Assembly: GCF_021412565.1 (NCBI RefSeq)
Contig: NZ_JAKCLJ010000001.1
Location: forward strand, 806,001 to 870,000
DNA length: 64,000 bases
Source: Shewanella sp. AS1
GTDB lineage: Bacteria > Pseudomonadota > Gammaproteobacteria > Enterobacterales > Shewanellaceae
Direction of reading: 5' to 3'
A model generated the notes under the pieces. That model had not been told where the DNA came from. It saw only the letters and a list, made by a program, of their open reading frames with translations, and searched no databases. The position numbers and the translations under genes were made by a program. Positions 17,319 through 26,090 of this stretch are shown piece after piece. Numbering within the stretch: position 1 is the first letter of the stretch; each line of letters opens with the position of its first letter.

Positions 17319-17446
17319 GTAAATCGCCCGCTTTTTGATATAAAAGAGCATCGATTTTCCAGCTCACAAGCGCTGGTGAAATAAGATAATTTTTATGGTC
17401 AAAGTTGAGGCTTAGGTTGCGCCAGGGTAAAAGTTCTTTTCTAAAT

Positions 17447-18703
17447 ATGTATCTGACTCGTTTCGCTCAGTTACCACCTTTACATAAAAAGGTGCTGCTA
17501 GGGGCGAGTTTATTGGTATGTATTACCTTATTACTGCCGGGCCAACAGCAGACTTTGCCTCAGCGTATTCCTGTGGCTCTGGATATGGATGCCCTGGTGT
17601 CCAGTATTGGGACGAGTGAGACTGAAGGACTGGATGTTGACCAGCCCGATTTTGAGAAAACCATCGTCAGTGGCGATACCCTAAGTCGATTGTTTACTGA
17701 GGCGAATGTCGATCAGCAGACCATGTACAGGGTGCTGGAGGCAGACTTAAATATCCTGGCATTAGATACTCTGATACCGGGGAATACCATACGTTTCTGG
17801 CTCGATGATAGCGGCCAACTGGATAGGCTTGAACTCTATTTTAGCGCTGCCCGTCAGGTGGTGTTCAGCCGTTATGAAGAGGGCGGTTTTAAGGTCGAAG
17901 AGATCAATATCGACGGGATCTGGCAAAATCGTGCCTTAAGCGGTGAAATTCAGGGGTCTTTCTATTTGTCTGCTCAGCGTATCGGTCTCAATGCCGGTGA
18001 GATCCAGCGCATCGAGTCTATGCTGAAAGAAAAACTCAACTTTTCTCGGGATCTACGTGCCGGCGATCATTTTTCTGTGTTGATGAGCGAGCAATATATC
18101 GACGGAGAAATGACGGGCAACACAGATATTCTTGGCGTGATGATCCAGCGAGGCAGCAGCAGTATCAATGCCTATCAAAACAGCGATGGCAACTTTTATG
18201 ATGAGCAGGGCCGTAGCCTGGCTAGAGCATTTCAGCGGATTCCGCTGCAGCGCAACTATCGTATCAGTTCCAGTTTCAACCGTCATCGTCATCACCCGGT
18301 AACTGGGCGCACTTCCCCCCATAATGGTACCGATTTCGCTACGCCAAATGGCACTAAGGTGATAGCACCCGGTGACGGTATCGTATCTATGGTGACAGAG
18401 CACCGTTTTGCCGGCAAATATGTGGTGATCGATCATGGTAATAAATACCGAACCCGCTATCTGCACCTTTCCAAGGCGTTAGTGCATAAAGGACAAAGGG
18501 TTTCCCGTGGGGATGTGATTGCCTTAAGCGGCAGTACAGGCCGAATTACCGGGCCGCATCTGCATTATGAGTTTCACGTCAATGGTCGCCCCGTGGACCC
18601 CATGAAGGCGAACATTCCTATGGCCAGCACCCTGAGTCATAAACAGATGCAGGCCTTTAGCCAGCTGGTACAGAAGCGTAAGCTGCAGATGGGATTGGTG
18701 TAA
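17447..18703 (+). CDS. M23-family murein endopeptidase, MepM-like
   Basis: This protein has 418 residues from the ATG at 17447; in-frame TTG codons upstream are less likely. An N-terminal membrane anchor (VLLGASLLVCITLLLPG at about 16-32) is followed by an OapA/LysM-like region (TIVSGDTLSRLFTEA) and a second central domain. The C-terminal M23 domain has the zinc ligands in HNGTDFATPNGT (His and Asp) and HLHYEFHVNGRPVDP. MepM-type enzymes cut D-Ala-mDAP cross-links to permit cell-wall growth. The whole layout (about 420-440 residues, one anchor, LysM-like then M23) matches MepM/YebA. Confidence 0.92.
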   Translation: MYLTRFAQLPPLHKKVLLGASLLVCITLLLPGQQQTLPQRIPVALDMDALVSSIGTSETEGLDVDQPDFEKTIVSGDTLSRLFTEANVDQQTMYRVLEADLNILALDTLIPGNTIRFWLDDSGQLDRLELYFSAARQVVFSRYEEGGFKVEEINIDGIWQNRALSGEIQGSFYLSAQRIGLNAGEIQRIESMLKEKLNFSRDLRAGDHFSVLMSEQYIDGEMTGNTDILGVMIQRGSSSINAYQNSDGNFYDEQGRSLARAFQRIPLQRNYRISSSFNRHRHHPVTGRTSPHNGTDFATPNGTKVIAPGDGIVSMVTEHRFAGKYVVIDHGNKYRTRYLHLSKALVHKGQRVSRGDVIALSGSTGRITGPHLHYEFHVNGRPVDPMKANIPMASTLSHKQMQAFSQLVQKRKLQMGLV

Positions 18704-18800
18704 GGCGTGCTCAAGTGGTTGCCAGTCCTGTGGGAGTGATTGGCAGCCGTTAGGGGGCCATAAACCTCTAGCGCCCTCGCTCCCCGAACCTGATCCTAGT

Positions 18801-18848
18801 CGGCTTCAATATCCGGCCGTTTCAAGATCCAACCGTTGCAAGATCCAA
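18801..18848. repeat. Three tandem 16-bp degenerate repeats across the stop codon of the YgjP-like gene
   Basis: The units 18801-18816, 18817-18832 and 18833-18848 share the pattern CCGTTTCAAGATCCAA. Units two and three are 15/16 identical and unit one is more diverged. The stop codon of the minus-strand gene is in the middle unit, so part of its C-terminus (DLATVGS) is encoded by repeat. Confidence 0.75.
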
Positions 18849-19325
18849 CATGGTCAGCCAGAGCCGCAGGTCAAATTCCAGTTGGTGGTAGTCTCTCTCC
18901 ATATGGCAGCAGAGCTGGTAAAACGCCTTGTTATGATCTTTCTCTTTCAGATGCGCCAACTCATGCACCACCACCATGCGCAGCAGAGGCTCAGGTACCT
19001 GCTTGAGTCTGGCGGCGATGCGGATCTCATTCTTCGATTTAGTCTTGCCGCCATGGTTCTTGGCGATATAGCTGTGCAGCCCGAGCGCCTGTTTTTTCAA
19101 GGTGATCTTGTCGTCAAACAAGACTTTGCTCAGAGGCTGGGATTTCTTCAGGTAACGGTTTTTCAGCGCAATCGTATAGTCGTATAACGTTTTGTCGCTG
19201 CGAATGCTGTGCTGGTCACTGTAGCGACGTTTGAGTACCTCTTCGAGACGGCTCTGCGCGATAAGAGATTCGACCTGCTCAAGAATGGCTGGGCTATAGC
19301 CTTGAAGATAGGGGAGTAATGCCAT
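18822..19325 (-). CDS. YgjP-like metal-dependent hydrolase (M48/DUF45 type)
   Basis: This 167-residue protein carries the zinc motif VVVHELAHLKEKDHNKAFY at about 117-135: the HExxH-type HELAH and the later acidic/His segment typical of YgjP/WLM metallopeptidases. The N-terminal part is helical and basic. The biological substrate is unknown. It ends in short tandem repeats that also cover its stop codon. It is convergent with the M23 gene and upstream of nothing obvious on its strand. Confidence 0.85.
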   Translation of the reverse strand: MALLPYLQGYSPAILEQVESLIAQSRLEEVLKRRYSDQHSIRSDKTLYDYTIALKNRYLKKSQPLSKVLFDDKITLKKQALGLHSYIAKNHGGKTKSKNEIRIAARLKQVPEPLLRMVVVHELAHLKEKDHNKAFYQLCCHMERDYHQLEFDLRLWLTMLDLATVGS

Positions 19326-19368
19326 GGTAAAGAGGTATAAGCCGGGCTAAACCCGGCTATCGATTACA

Positions 19369-19809
19369 TTATTCGCTTTTGACGAAGATATGTTTGTTTT
19401 GCAGTGTGTAGGCGACCTCGAAGGCATTTTTCTGGAAGCGTTTAAGATCCAGCCCCTCAAAATCCACCATAGGCGGGTTACGCTTAAGTTGAGCCTTGAT
19501 GTTTACCGCCGAGATCAACTGCACGGGTAGACCACAGAGCTGAATGGCGGTTTCCATCTTAAAGCTGGTGGCGCTGCCAGCCAGTTTACCTTTCTGCTCA
19601 CGCTCAATAATGGCGACTTCGTCGACCTTGTAATCTTGCATCAGCTTGGAAAAGGCAAAGTGAAACTCCTTGATGGAGTCGGTCTTGGCCGAGTCGGAGA
19701 CAGTCAGTGCCCGGGTTCGGCAGCTTGGCACGTTAAAGGTATCGCCTTCATAGCTCAATAAACAGATGATGGCTTCGCCACCTTTTAACTCAACGCCACA
19801 AACTCTCAT
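19369..19809 (-). CDS. DUF3010 family protein
   Basis: This 146-residue protein begins MRVCGVELKGGEAIICLLS, reminiscent of the first strand of RNase H-like folds. It has an acidic strand VDEVAIIEREQKGKLAGSATSFKMETAIQL in the middle and ends ALTLQNKHIF-like (VAYTLQNKHIFVKSE). It matches the DUF3010 family of marine gammaproteobacteria, which has no known function. A nuclease-like fold is only a suggestion. The gene stands between the DEAD-box helicase and the YgjP-like gene on the same strand, 60 bases after the helicase stop. Confidence 0.8.
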   Translation of the reverse strand: MRVCGVELKGGEAIICLLSYEGDTFNVPSCRTRALTVSDSAKTDSIKEFHFAFSKLMQDYKVDEVAIIEREQKGKLAGSATSFKMETAIQLCGLPVQLISAVNIKAQLKRNPPMVDFEGLDLKRFQKNAFEVAYTLQNKHIFVKSE

Positions 19810-19870
19810 GATAAACCTTAAAAAAATACAGATGTCGCTTATTGTAACCTTAAATAACCCAATGGGCTAT

Positions 19871-21214
19871 TTACTCTTCTGGGGTATCTTGCAGTTTTGC
19901 CTTGGGTTTGCGCAGCATAGGCGCGTCACCCACATCAACGCCGGTAATAAAGCGTTTATCTCGGTTGCTCTTTGGCTTGGCCTCTGCCTTGGCTTTACCC
20001 TGTCGCTTGCTGGTTTTCGCCGCCGCTTTAGGATTTGCTTTCTTGGCGGCGGGTTTGGCTTTCAGGCCACTGAACTTAGGTTTTAAGCCGTCGATTTCGC
20101 TCAGTTCAAACTGCTTGCGTAAAAACAGCTGTACCTGCTTGAAGTTGTGCCAGTCTTTCGGGCCAACAAGGGAGATGGCATCCCCCTTGGCCCCGGCGCG
20201 GCCGGTACGGCCTATGCGGTGAATATACTCTTCAGCCAGCTTAGGCATATCGAAGTTGATCACCAGTGAGACGTTAAGCAGATCCAGTCCGCGGGATGCC
20301 ACATCCGTGGTCACCAGAATTTGCTGCTGACCGCGGCTGAATTGATCCATGATCTGATTGCGGGCGGCTTGTTTCAGTTCGCCGCTCAAGGAGGCTGTGC
20401 TAAAACCCGCTTTAGCCAGCTCGCCGGCGAGTCTGTCGGTATCGCTGCGGGTGGCGGTAAAGATGATCACCTGCTTATGCTGCTCCTGTTTGAGCAGGGC
20501 TTGGAGCAGTTGCTCCTTGTGGGTTAAGTGATCGCACAGGTACACCTTCTGAGTGATATCCTGGTTCTCCACATGGGAGGCACCTATGGCGACGTGTTCT
20601 GGCTCTTTAAGAAGTTCTGCGGCGATCTCGTTGATGTCGCCGTGATCTAAAGTGGCCGAGAACATCAGGGTCTGGCGGCGCTTATGATCGGCGGCCTTGT
20701 TAATCTCTCTTAACTGCTCGGCAAAGCCTAAATCCAGCATGCGATCGGCTTCATCAAGGATTAAAAGCTCAAGCCCATTAAGGTGCAGATGATGCTGTTT
20801 TAGATGATCCGCAAGACGCCCCGGAGTTGCCACCAGGAAGTGTGGGTCTTTTGTCAGCGCCTTGGCCTGATCGTTAAAGTTTTCCCCGCCGAGAATTTTA
20901 ACCGCCTTATATTGGGTATTGGCGATCAGCAGGCGCAACTGACTATAAACCTGGGTCGCCAGCTCGCGGGTCGGCAACAGGATTAAGACTCTGGGGTCGC
21001 GCTTACTCAAGGCTTTAGTGGAGATCACTCTTTGCATGGCGGGCAGCAAGAAGGCCAGGGTCTTACCCGAACCGGTTTTTGAAGATGCCATCAGATCCCG
21101 TCCCGATAGGCCGACTGGGATCCCTTGTGCCTGGATCTCTGTTGGCGTGTCGATGCCCATGTGTTTCAGGCTGGTGAGTAGACGTTTATCGAGTGAAAAA
21201 TCTGAAAATAGCAA
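19871..21214 (-). CDS. DEAD-box ATP-dependent RNA helicase
   Basis: The protein has 447 residues if it starts at TTG 21214, which has TGGAG seven bases upstream. An in-frame ATG at 21274 would add 20 residues (MAEIHKS...) that do not look like the family. Motifs in order are FSDFSLDKRLLTSL with the Q motif region PTEIQAQGIP, motif I ASKTGSGKT, Ia PTRELATQ, Ib TPGRL, II DEAD, III SAT, IV VIIFTATR, V TTDVASRGLD and VI HRIGRTGRAG. A Lys/Ala-rich tail ends the protein, as in SrmB/RhlE-type helicases. It likely acts in ribosome assembly or mRNA decay, but the exact homologue is not certain. Confidence 0.92.
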   Translation of the reverse strand: MLFSDFSLDKRLLTSLKHMGIDTPTEIQAQGIPVGLSGRDLMASSKTGSGKTLAFLLPAMQRVISTKALSKRDPRVLILLPTRELATQVYSQLRLLIANTQYKAVKILGGENFNDQAKALTKDPHFLVATPGRLADHLKQHHLHLNGLELLILDEADRMLDLGFAEQLREINKAADHKRRQTLMFSATLDHGDINEIAAELLKEPEHVAIGASHVENQDITQKVYLCDHLTHKEQLLQALLKQEQHKQVIIFTATRSDTDRLAGELAKAGFSTASLSGELKQAARNQIMDQFSRGQQQILVTTDVASRGLDLLNVSLVINFDMPKLAEEYIHRIGRTGRAGAKGDAISLVGPKDWHNFKQVQLFLRKQFELSEIDGLKPKFSGLKAKPAAKKANPKAAAKTSKRQGKAKAEAKPKSNRDKRFITGVDVGDAPMLRKPKAKLQDTPEE

Positions 21215-21471
21215 AGGTGTGCTCCAACTTAATAGTAAGGGCGCATTATACATCGACTTATGGATTTCAGCCATTGGCTTTGGCTGGCCTCAGCTCTGTT
21301 TGGCGTTAGTTTTTTAGCATTAGATTTTGAGCGGGCTCAGATTTAACTGTTAGCCCTTGATTGCCTGCACTCTCACTTAAAATATTTTTTGGTTAACAGG
21401 CTGTGCCCGATCTCAGTTTATCTTATGATTAAACAAGCCATTTGAGTCAGTTGTGAACCCAGGGAGGAGAC

Positions 21472-22419
21472 ATGGCAAATATTGGCATCGCATTAGGCAG
21501 CGGCGCAGCAAAAGGCTGGGCCCACATAGGGGTACTCAACGAGCTTGGCCGCATGGGCATCAAGCCCAATAAGGTGGCGGGCTGCTCTATCGGCGCCGTG
21601 GTGGGCGCCGCCTATGCTCAGGATAATCTGCAGGATCTGCAGCAATGGGTCAGCAGTTTTTCCAGTTGGGATGTGCTGGGACTGATGGATTTGAGCTGGC
21701 GCAAGGGCGGACTTATCGGCGGCGAGCGGGTGTTTGATGTGATGCAGCAGCATATTGGCGATCTCGATATCGAGGATATGAAGCTCCCCTTTGCTGCGGT
21801 GGCGACCGATCTCTATCGCGGACAGGAGGTGTGGTTCCGCGAGGGCAGTTTGCGCCATGCGGTACGGGCGTCCTGTTCTATGCCGGGCATCTTGCCGCCG
21901 GTCAAAATTGGCGATCGCTGGTTGGTAGACGGCGCAGTAGTTAACCCTGTGCCTATCTCAGTCGGTCGCGCTATGGGGGTCGATATTCTGATAGCGGTGG
22001 ACCTTTTTGGTCACCGTAAGACACGCATGGAGCAGCTGCCTGTGTCTATGTCATCCAGTCAGAAAGAGACTAAGAGTGAGGTAAGTGCAGAGCAGGGGCA
22101 GGCGAACGATGTGGGCTTTGTGGATCTGCTGGCCAGAGGCCGGGATTATGTGGCCGGACTCTCAGACAAGTTTTCTCTCGCCAGCAAGGGGCAGCCGAGT
22201 ATGCTGGCAGTGATGTCACAATCGATGGAGATACTCGAGCAGCGCCATAAGCGAATTCGCCTGATGGGGGACCCGCCGGATCTCTTGATCACCCCCAATG
22301 TGGCCGATATCGGCACCATGGAGTTTCATCATGCCAATGAGGCGATTTTAGCCGGCGAGCAGGCGGTAAAACAGGTGGCTCATATTATCGAATCTGTGTT
22401 TGCTGAACATAACATCTAG
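21472..22419 (+). CDS. Patatin-like phospholipase family protein, RssA type
   Basis: This 315-residue protein has the oxyanion loop GSGAAKGWAHIGV at 9-21, the nucleophile elbow GCSIGAVVG with Ser39, and the catalytic Asp153 in DGAVVNPVP. This is the RssA/YchK subfamily of bacterial patatins, presumed serine lipid hydrolases. A Gln/Glu/Ser-rich insertion lies at about 195-222. The ATG follows GGGAGGAG. A hairpin at 22458-22490 ends the transcript before the nrdD promoter. Confidence 0.9.
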   Translation: MANIGIALGSGAAKGWAHIGVLNELGRMGIKPNKVAGCSIGAVVGAAYAQDNLQDLQQWVSSFSSWDVLGLMDLSWRKGGLIGGERVFDVMQQHIGDLDIEDMKLPFAAVATDLYRGQEVWFREGSLRHAVRASCSMPGILPPVKIGDRWLVDGAVVNPVPISVGRAMGVDILIAVDLFGHRKTRMEQLPVSMSSSQKETKSEVSAEQGQANDVGFVDLLARGRDYVAGLSDKFSLASKGQPSMLAVMSQSMEILEQRHKRIRLMGDPPDLLITPNVADIGTMEFHHANEAILAGEQAVKQVAHIIESVFAEHNI

Positions 22420-22457
22420 GCTGGAGGCGATAAAATAAACACCTTCTCATCTAACTG

Positions 22458-22497
22458 ACTGAGCCAAATCATCTCTTGATTTGGCTCAGTTATTTTG
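22458..22497 (+). terminator. Probable terminator after the patatin gene
   Basis: ACTGAGCCAAATCA and TGATTTGGCTCAGT form a perfect 14-bp stem with a short loop, followed by TATTTTG. The T-run is short, but the stem is strong and lies between two transcription units. Confidence 0.75.
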
Positions 22498-22620
22498 TCC
22501 ACAGTTTGTCCCGTTTTTTCCCTTCACTAGCTCTGTTTTTGGCTTTGGTCAAGGTAACTTTTTAAGATCAGTGGCTGAGTTTACATTTATAACATCTGTG
22601 AAATCACCATAGGTAAAAAC

Positions 22621-22634
22621 ATGATCTGGATCAA
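22621..22634. promoter_or_regulatory. FNR/EtrA-like site upstream of nrdD
   Basis: ATGATCTGGATCAA matches the FNR consensus TTGAT-N4-ATCAA at nine of ten positions. It is centred about 115 bases before the nrdD start. Oxygen-responsive control of the anaerobic reductase by the FNR homologue EtrA of Shewanella is the natural reading; occupancy is inferred. Confidence 0.7.
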
Positions 22635-22662
22635 GGTAGTTCCATTTAGTTTGTAGCTTAAT

Positions 22663-22709
22663 ACGCTATATATTGTGCTTGTGTGCTTAAATGACACTAT
22701 ATGTGGTGT
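22663..22709. promoter_or_regulatory. Two NrdR boxes upstream of nrdD
   Basis: ACGCTATATATTGTGC at 22663-22678 and ACACTATATGTGGTGT at 22694-22709 both fit the NrdR box pattern (ACACTATATATTGTGT-like). Their starts are 31 bases apart, the about three-turn spacing usual for paired NrdR sites. They should allow repression of nrdD by NrdR in response to the nucleotide pool. Confidence 0.85.
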
Positions 22710-22741
22710 TATTTTAAACGTTCGTAGGGGAGAGATTGACA

Positions 22742-24859
22742 ATGCCAGTAGTTATTAAGCGGGATGGTTACCGCACGCCATTTGACGAAACAAGGATCAG
22801 GGATGCCGTTATCGCAGCGGCGAACTCAGCAGGTATTGATGATGTTACCTACGCAACCCAAGTCGCCAGCCAGGTAAGACAATTGATGGCAGACGTAGAG
22901 GAAGTGGATATCCATGATCTGCAAGATGCGGTTGAAAATCAGCTGATGGAAGGGCCATACAAGGCTCTTGCCCGTGTGTATATCGAATATCGCCATGACA
23001 GAGATGTACACCGTGAACTCAGTAGTCGCCTTAACCGTGACATTCGCGGTCTGGTGGAGCAGAGCAATGCCGCGCTATTAAACGAAAATGCCAATAAAGA
23101 CTCGAAAGTGATCCCAACCCAAAGGGATCTACTGGCGGGTATCGTGGCCAAACATTATGCCACGCGCCATATTCTGCCAAAGGATGTGGTCGCCGCCCAC
23201 GAGTCGGGGGAGATCCATTATCACGATCTGGATTACGCGCCGTTTTTCCCCATGTTCAACTGCATGTTGATAGACTTAGGCGGCATGTTGACCCAGGGCT
23301 TTAAGATGGGTAATGCCGAGATTGAAACCCCTAAATCTATCTCGACAGCCACGGCAGTCACGGCGCAGATCATCGCCCAGGTCGCCAGCCACATCTATGG
23401 TGGTACCACGATCAATCGTATCGATGAAGTGTTGGCACCTTATGTCGCTAAGAGTTATGACAAGCATTATCAGATCGCCCTGAAGTGGGGGATCACAGAT
23501 GCCAAAGCCTTCGCCATTTCGCAAACTGAGAAAGAGTGTCACGATGCCTTCCAGTCTCTGGAGTATGAGGTCAATACCTTGCATACTGCCAATGGACAAA
23601 CACCTTTTGTGACCTTTGGTTTTGGTTTAGGTACCTCGTGGGAATCGCGCCTGATCCAAGAGTCCATCCTTAAGGTGCGCATGACGGGGCTGGGTAAGAA
23701 CCGCAAGACGGCCGTGTTCCCTAAATTGGTGTTTGCTATCCGTGATGGGATTAACCATAAGAGTGGCGACTGCAATTATGATATTAAGCAGACGGCACTG
23801 AAATGCGCCAGCATGCGCATGTATCCCGATATCCTTAACTATGAACAGGTTGAGAAGGTCACAGGCTCCTTTAAGACCCCAATGGGTTGTCGCAGCTTTC
23901 TAGGGACTTATGAGAAAGAAGGCGAGCTGGTGCATGAAGGGCGCAACAACTTGGGGGTTGTCAGCCTTAACCTGCCAAGGGTTGCCATCGAAGCTAAGGG
24001 CGATGAAGCCAAATTCTTTGCCATCTTAGATAAGCGCCTCGAGGTTGCCCGCCGCGCCTTAGATACTCGTATCGAACGCTTGCAAGGGGTTAAAGCCCGT
24101 GTGGCCCCCATCCTTTATATGGAAGGTGCCTGTGGTGTGCGCCTGCGCGCCGATGAAGAGATCAGCGAGATTTTTAAAAATGGCCGTGCCTCCATTTCAC
24201 TGGGCTATATCGGCCTGCATGAAACGGTTAATGCCCTCTATGGCACAAAGACGCATCTGTTCGATAGCGAGCAGATGCGGGGCAAAGCCATCAAGATCAT
24301 CGAGCACCTTAAAGAGGCGACATTGCGCTGGCGTGAAGAGACTGGTTATGCCTTTAGTCTCTACAGCACCCCGAGCGAGAACCTCTGCAGCCGTTTCTGT
24401 AAGCTGGATACCAAAGCCTTTGGCGTGCTAGAGGGCGTGACGGATCGCGGTTACTACACCAATAGTTTCCACTTGGATGTGGAGAAGAAGGTCAATCCTT
24501 ACGATAAGTTAGACTTTGAGATGCCATACCCCAGCCTCACCAGCGGCGGTTTTATCTGCTACGGTGAATACCCCAATATGCAGCAGAATATTGAAGCGCT
24601 CGAAGATGTATGGGATTACAGTTACAGCCGCGTGCCTTACTACGGCACGAACACCCCAATCGATGAATGTTACGATTGCGGCTTTACCGGCGAGTTTAGC
24701 TGTACCAGTAAAGGCTTTACCTGTCCTAAGTGTGGCAACCATGAGCCGAGCCGAGTGTCGGTCACCCGCCGAGTCTGTGGTTATCTTGGCAGCCCGGATG
24801 CCAGACCCTTTAACTATGGTAAGCAGGAAGAGGTGAAGCGCAGGGTTAAGCACCTTTAA
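22742..24859 (+). CDS. nrdD: Anaerobic ribonucleoside-triphosphate reductase (class III)
   Basis: This 705-residue protein starts at ATG 22742 behind GGGGAGAG; a TTG six bases upstream is less likely. It has an N-terminal ATP-cone (VIKRDGYRTPFDETRIRDAV at about 4-23) that binds allosteric nucleotides, and a central glycyl-radical enzyme barrel. The C-terminus has the zinc-binding cysteines in CYDCGFTG and CPKCGNH and the glycyl-radical loop RRVCGYLGSPDARPF. It reduces NTPs to dNTPs without oxygen and depends on NrdG, encoded downstream. An FNR-like site and two NrdR boxes precede it. Confidence 0.97.
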   Translation: MPVVIKRDGYRTPFDETRIRDAVIAAANSAGIDDVTYATQVASQVRQLMADVEEVDIHDLQDAVENQLMEGPYKALARVYIEYRHDRDVHRELSSRLNRDIRGLVEQSNAALLNENANKDSKVIPTQRDLLAGIVAKHYATRHILPKDVVAAHESGEIHYHDLDYAPFFPMFNCMLIDLGGMLTQGFKMGNAEIETPKSISTATAVTAQIIAQVASHIYGGTTINRIDEVLAPYVAKSYDKHYQIALKWGITDAKAFAISQTEKECHDAFQSLEYEVNTLHTANGQTPFVTFGFGLGTSWESRLIQESILKVRMTGLGKNRKTAVFPKLVFAIRDGINHKSGDCNYDIKQTALKCASMRMYPDILNYEQVEKVTGSFKTPMGCRSFLGTYEKEGELVHEGRNNLGVVSLNLPRVAIEAKGDEAKFFAILDKRLEVARRALDTRIERLQGVKARVAPILYMEGACGVRLRADEEISEIFKNGRASISLGYIGLHETVNALYGTKTHLFDSEQMRGKAIKIIEHLKEATLRWREETGYAFSLYSTPSENLCSRFCKLDTKAFGVLEGVTDRGYYTNSFHLDVEKKVNPYDKLDFEMPYPSLTSGGFICYGEYPNMQQNIEALEDVWDYSYSRVPYYGTNTPIDECYDCGFTGEFSCTSKGFTCPKCGNHEPSRVSVTRRVCGYLGSPDARPFNYGKQEEVKRRVKHL

Positions 24860-24895
24860 GGTGTTTACCTGAACTGGGCTCGACGTTTCTCATTC

Positions 24896-24917
24896 AAGGC
24901 GCCTCTGGGCGCCTTTT
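24896..24917 (+). terminator. Hairpin between nrdD and nrdG
   Basis: AAGGCGCC and GGCGCCTT form a perfect 8-bp stem with a four-base loop followed by TTGAG. The weak T-run suggests partial termination or mRNA stabilisation that would lower nrdG relative to nrdD. Confidence 0.55.
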
Positions 24918-24950
24918 GAGTCACAGCCTGATTAGATTGAGGTTGAATAA

Positions 24951-25418
24951 ATGAATTATCAGCAATATTTTCCTATTGATGTGGTCAATGGGCCCGGAAC
25001 CCGTGCCACCTTATTTGTCTCCGGCTGCGAGCATCAGTGCCGTGGCTGTTATAATCAGTCGACTTGGAGCCCAGACTCGGGTCATCGATTTGATGAGGCG
25101 CTGAGTGAGCAGATAATCAGAGATCTACAGGATACTCGGGTCAAACGCCGTGGTCTGTCCCTGACTGGGGGCGATCCCCTCTATCCGCAAAATGTGGCGG
25201 CTGTACTGGCGCTGGTGAAACGGGTCAAAGCTGCATGCCCAGGCAAGGATATCTGGCTCTGGACTGGTTATAGATTGGCCGAGCTTAACGAGCAGCAGAA
25301 GCAAGTGCTTGAGTATATTGATGTCCTAGTCGATGGAAAATTCGAACAGGCCCTTGCCGATCCCAGTCTGCAATTTCGTGGCAGCAGCAATCAAGAGATC
25401 CATCATTTACATCAATAG
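24951..25418 (+). CDS. nrdG: Anaerobic reductase-activating protein (radical SAM)
   Basis: This 155-residue protein has the radical-SAM cluster motif C-x3-C-x2-C at Cys26, Cys30 and Cys33 (GCEHQCRGCYN). The SAM-binding LTGGDPLYP segment lies near residues 72-80. It generates the glycyl radical on NrdD. The 91-base gap from nrdD contains a hairpin, and the ATG follows a weak AGGTTGAATAA. Size and motifs fit NrdG fully. Confidence 0.96.
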   Translation: MNYQQYFPIDVVNGPGTRATLFVSGCEHQCRGCYNQSTWSPDSGHRFDEALSEQIIRDLQDTRVKRRGLSLTGGDPLYPQNVAAVLALVKRVKAACPGKDIWLWTGYRLAELNEQQKQVLEYIDVLVDGKFEQALADPSLQFRGSSNQEIHHLHQ

Positions 25419-25501
25419 TGCTATAATCCCAAGCGAATCAAGATTATTGGTGAAATAGTGGCCTGATAATTGGGTCGTAGTGGTTATTTAAAGGCAAATT
25501 A

Positions 25502-25858
25502 ATGAATTTAAAGCAAGAGTTACAGCAACTTAATGATCGTCTCGACAAGTACCGTCGTAAACTGAGTGCTGCCGAGAAACGTGGCGATCAGGCGGTGGTG
25601 TTGCAGTTTAAACAAGAGATTAATGCTGTAACTAAGCAGATCGCCAGTGTCAAGAATCAACAGACTCGCTTGCTCAATAAGAAGGGCAGCGATGTCAAAT
25701 CGCTTCCTTTCAGCCGTGAACTTACTAAGGCTGAGCAGGCCGATATGGGTAAGCTGAAAAAATCGGTTCGGGGTCTGGTGGTGGTACATCCCATGACGGC
25801 GCTAGGACGTGAAATGGGCTTGACCAAAGTGACAGGCTATGCGCCTAAGGTGTTCTAA
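25502..25858 (+). CDS. yibL: YibL family ribosome-associated protein
   Basis: This 118-residue protein has a basic coiled coil at the N-terminus (LKQELQQLNDRLDKYRRKL, then KRGDQAVVLQFKQEINAVTKQI). Its C-terminus is conserved (LVVVHPMTALGREMGLTKVTGYAPKVF). This matches YibL, found with ribosomes in E. coli; its role is not known. The gene is alone between nrdG and ribA. Confidence 0.88.
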   Translation: MNLKQELQQLNDRLDKYRRKLSAAEKRGDQAVVLQFKQEINAVTKQIASVKNQQTRLLNKKGSDVKSLPFSRELTKAEQADMGKLKKSVRGLVVVHPMTALGREMGLTKVTGYAPKVF

Positions 25859-25881
25859 GATCGATTTTCATGTCCTTGGTA

Positions 25882-26038
25882 CACTCGCCTGGCCCTATCA
25901 AAAATAGGGGCGAGTGCCCACGGATCTTCAGTTTATTTTTCCTGTGAGCCACAGATAGGATCACATGGCAGTTTCACTGACGGATAAAAAGGCATAGAAT
26001 GCTCACCCAAATGGTGGGACACAGATGCATTATCCGTC
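25882..26038 (+). other. Structured leader between yibL and ribA
   Basis: Two strong stems are visible. CACTCGC at 25882-25888 pairs with GCGAGTG at 25910-25916, enclosing CCCTAT/ATAGGG. GACGGATAA at 25979-25987 pairs with TTATCCGTC at 26030-26038 around a 42-base loop with its own small hairpin (CACC/GGTG). The first may end yibL. The second lies about 50 bases before the ribA start. Neither fits the FMN riboswitch consensus. Confidence 0.45.
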
Positions 26039-26090
26039 TTAACTGATCCCAGCTAACGTCTCTGACCGAGCAAGTAGTAAAGGTTATTTC

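Noticed and set aside
25859-26090. FMN riboswitch upstream of ribA
   Set aside because: The leader is structured but lacks the conserved RFN blocks (such as the GGGGCAGGGTGAAA-like segment), so this class is not supported.
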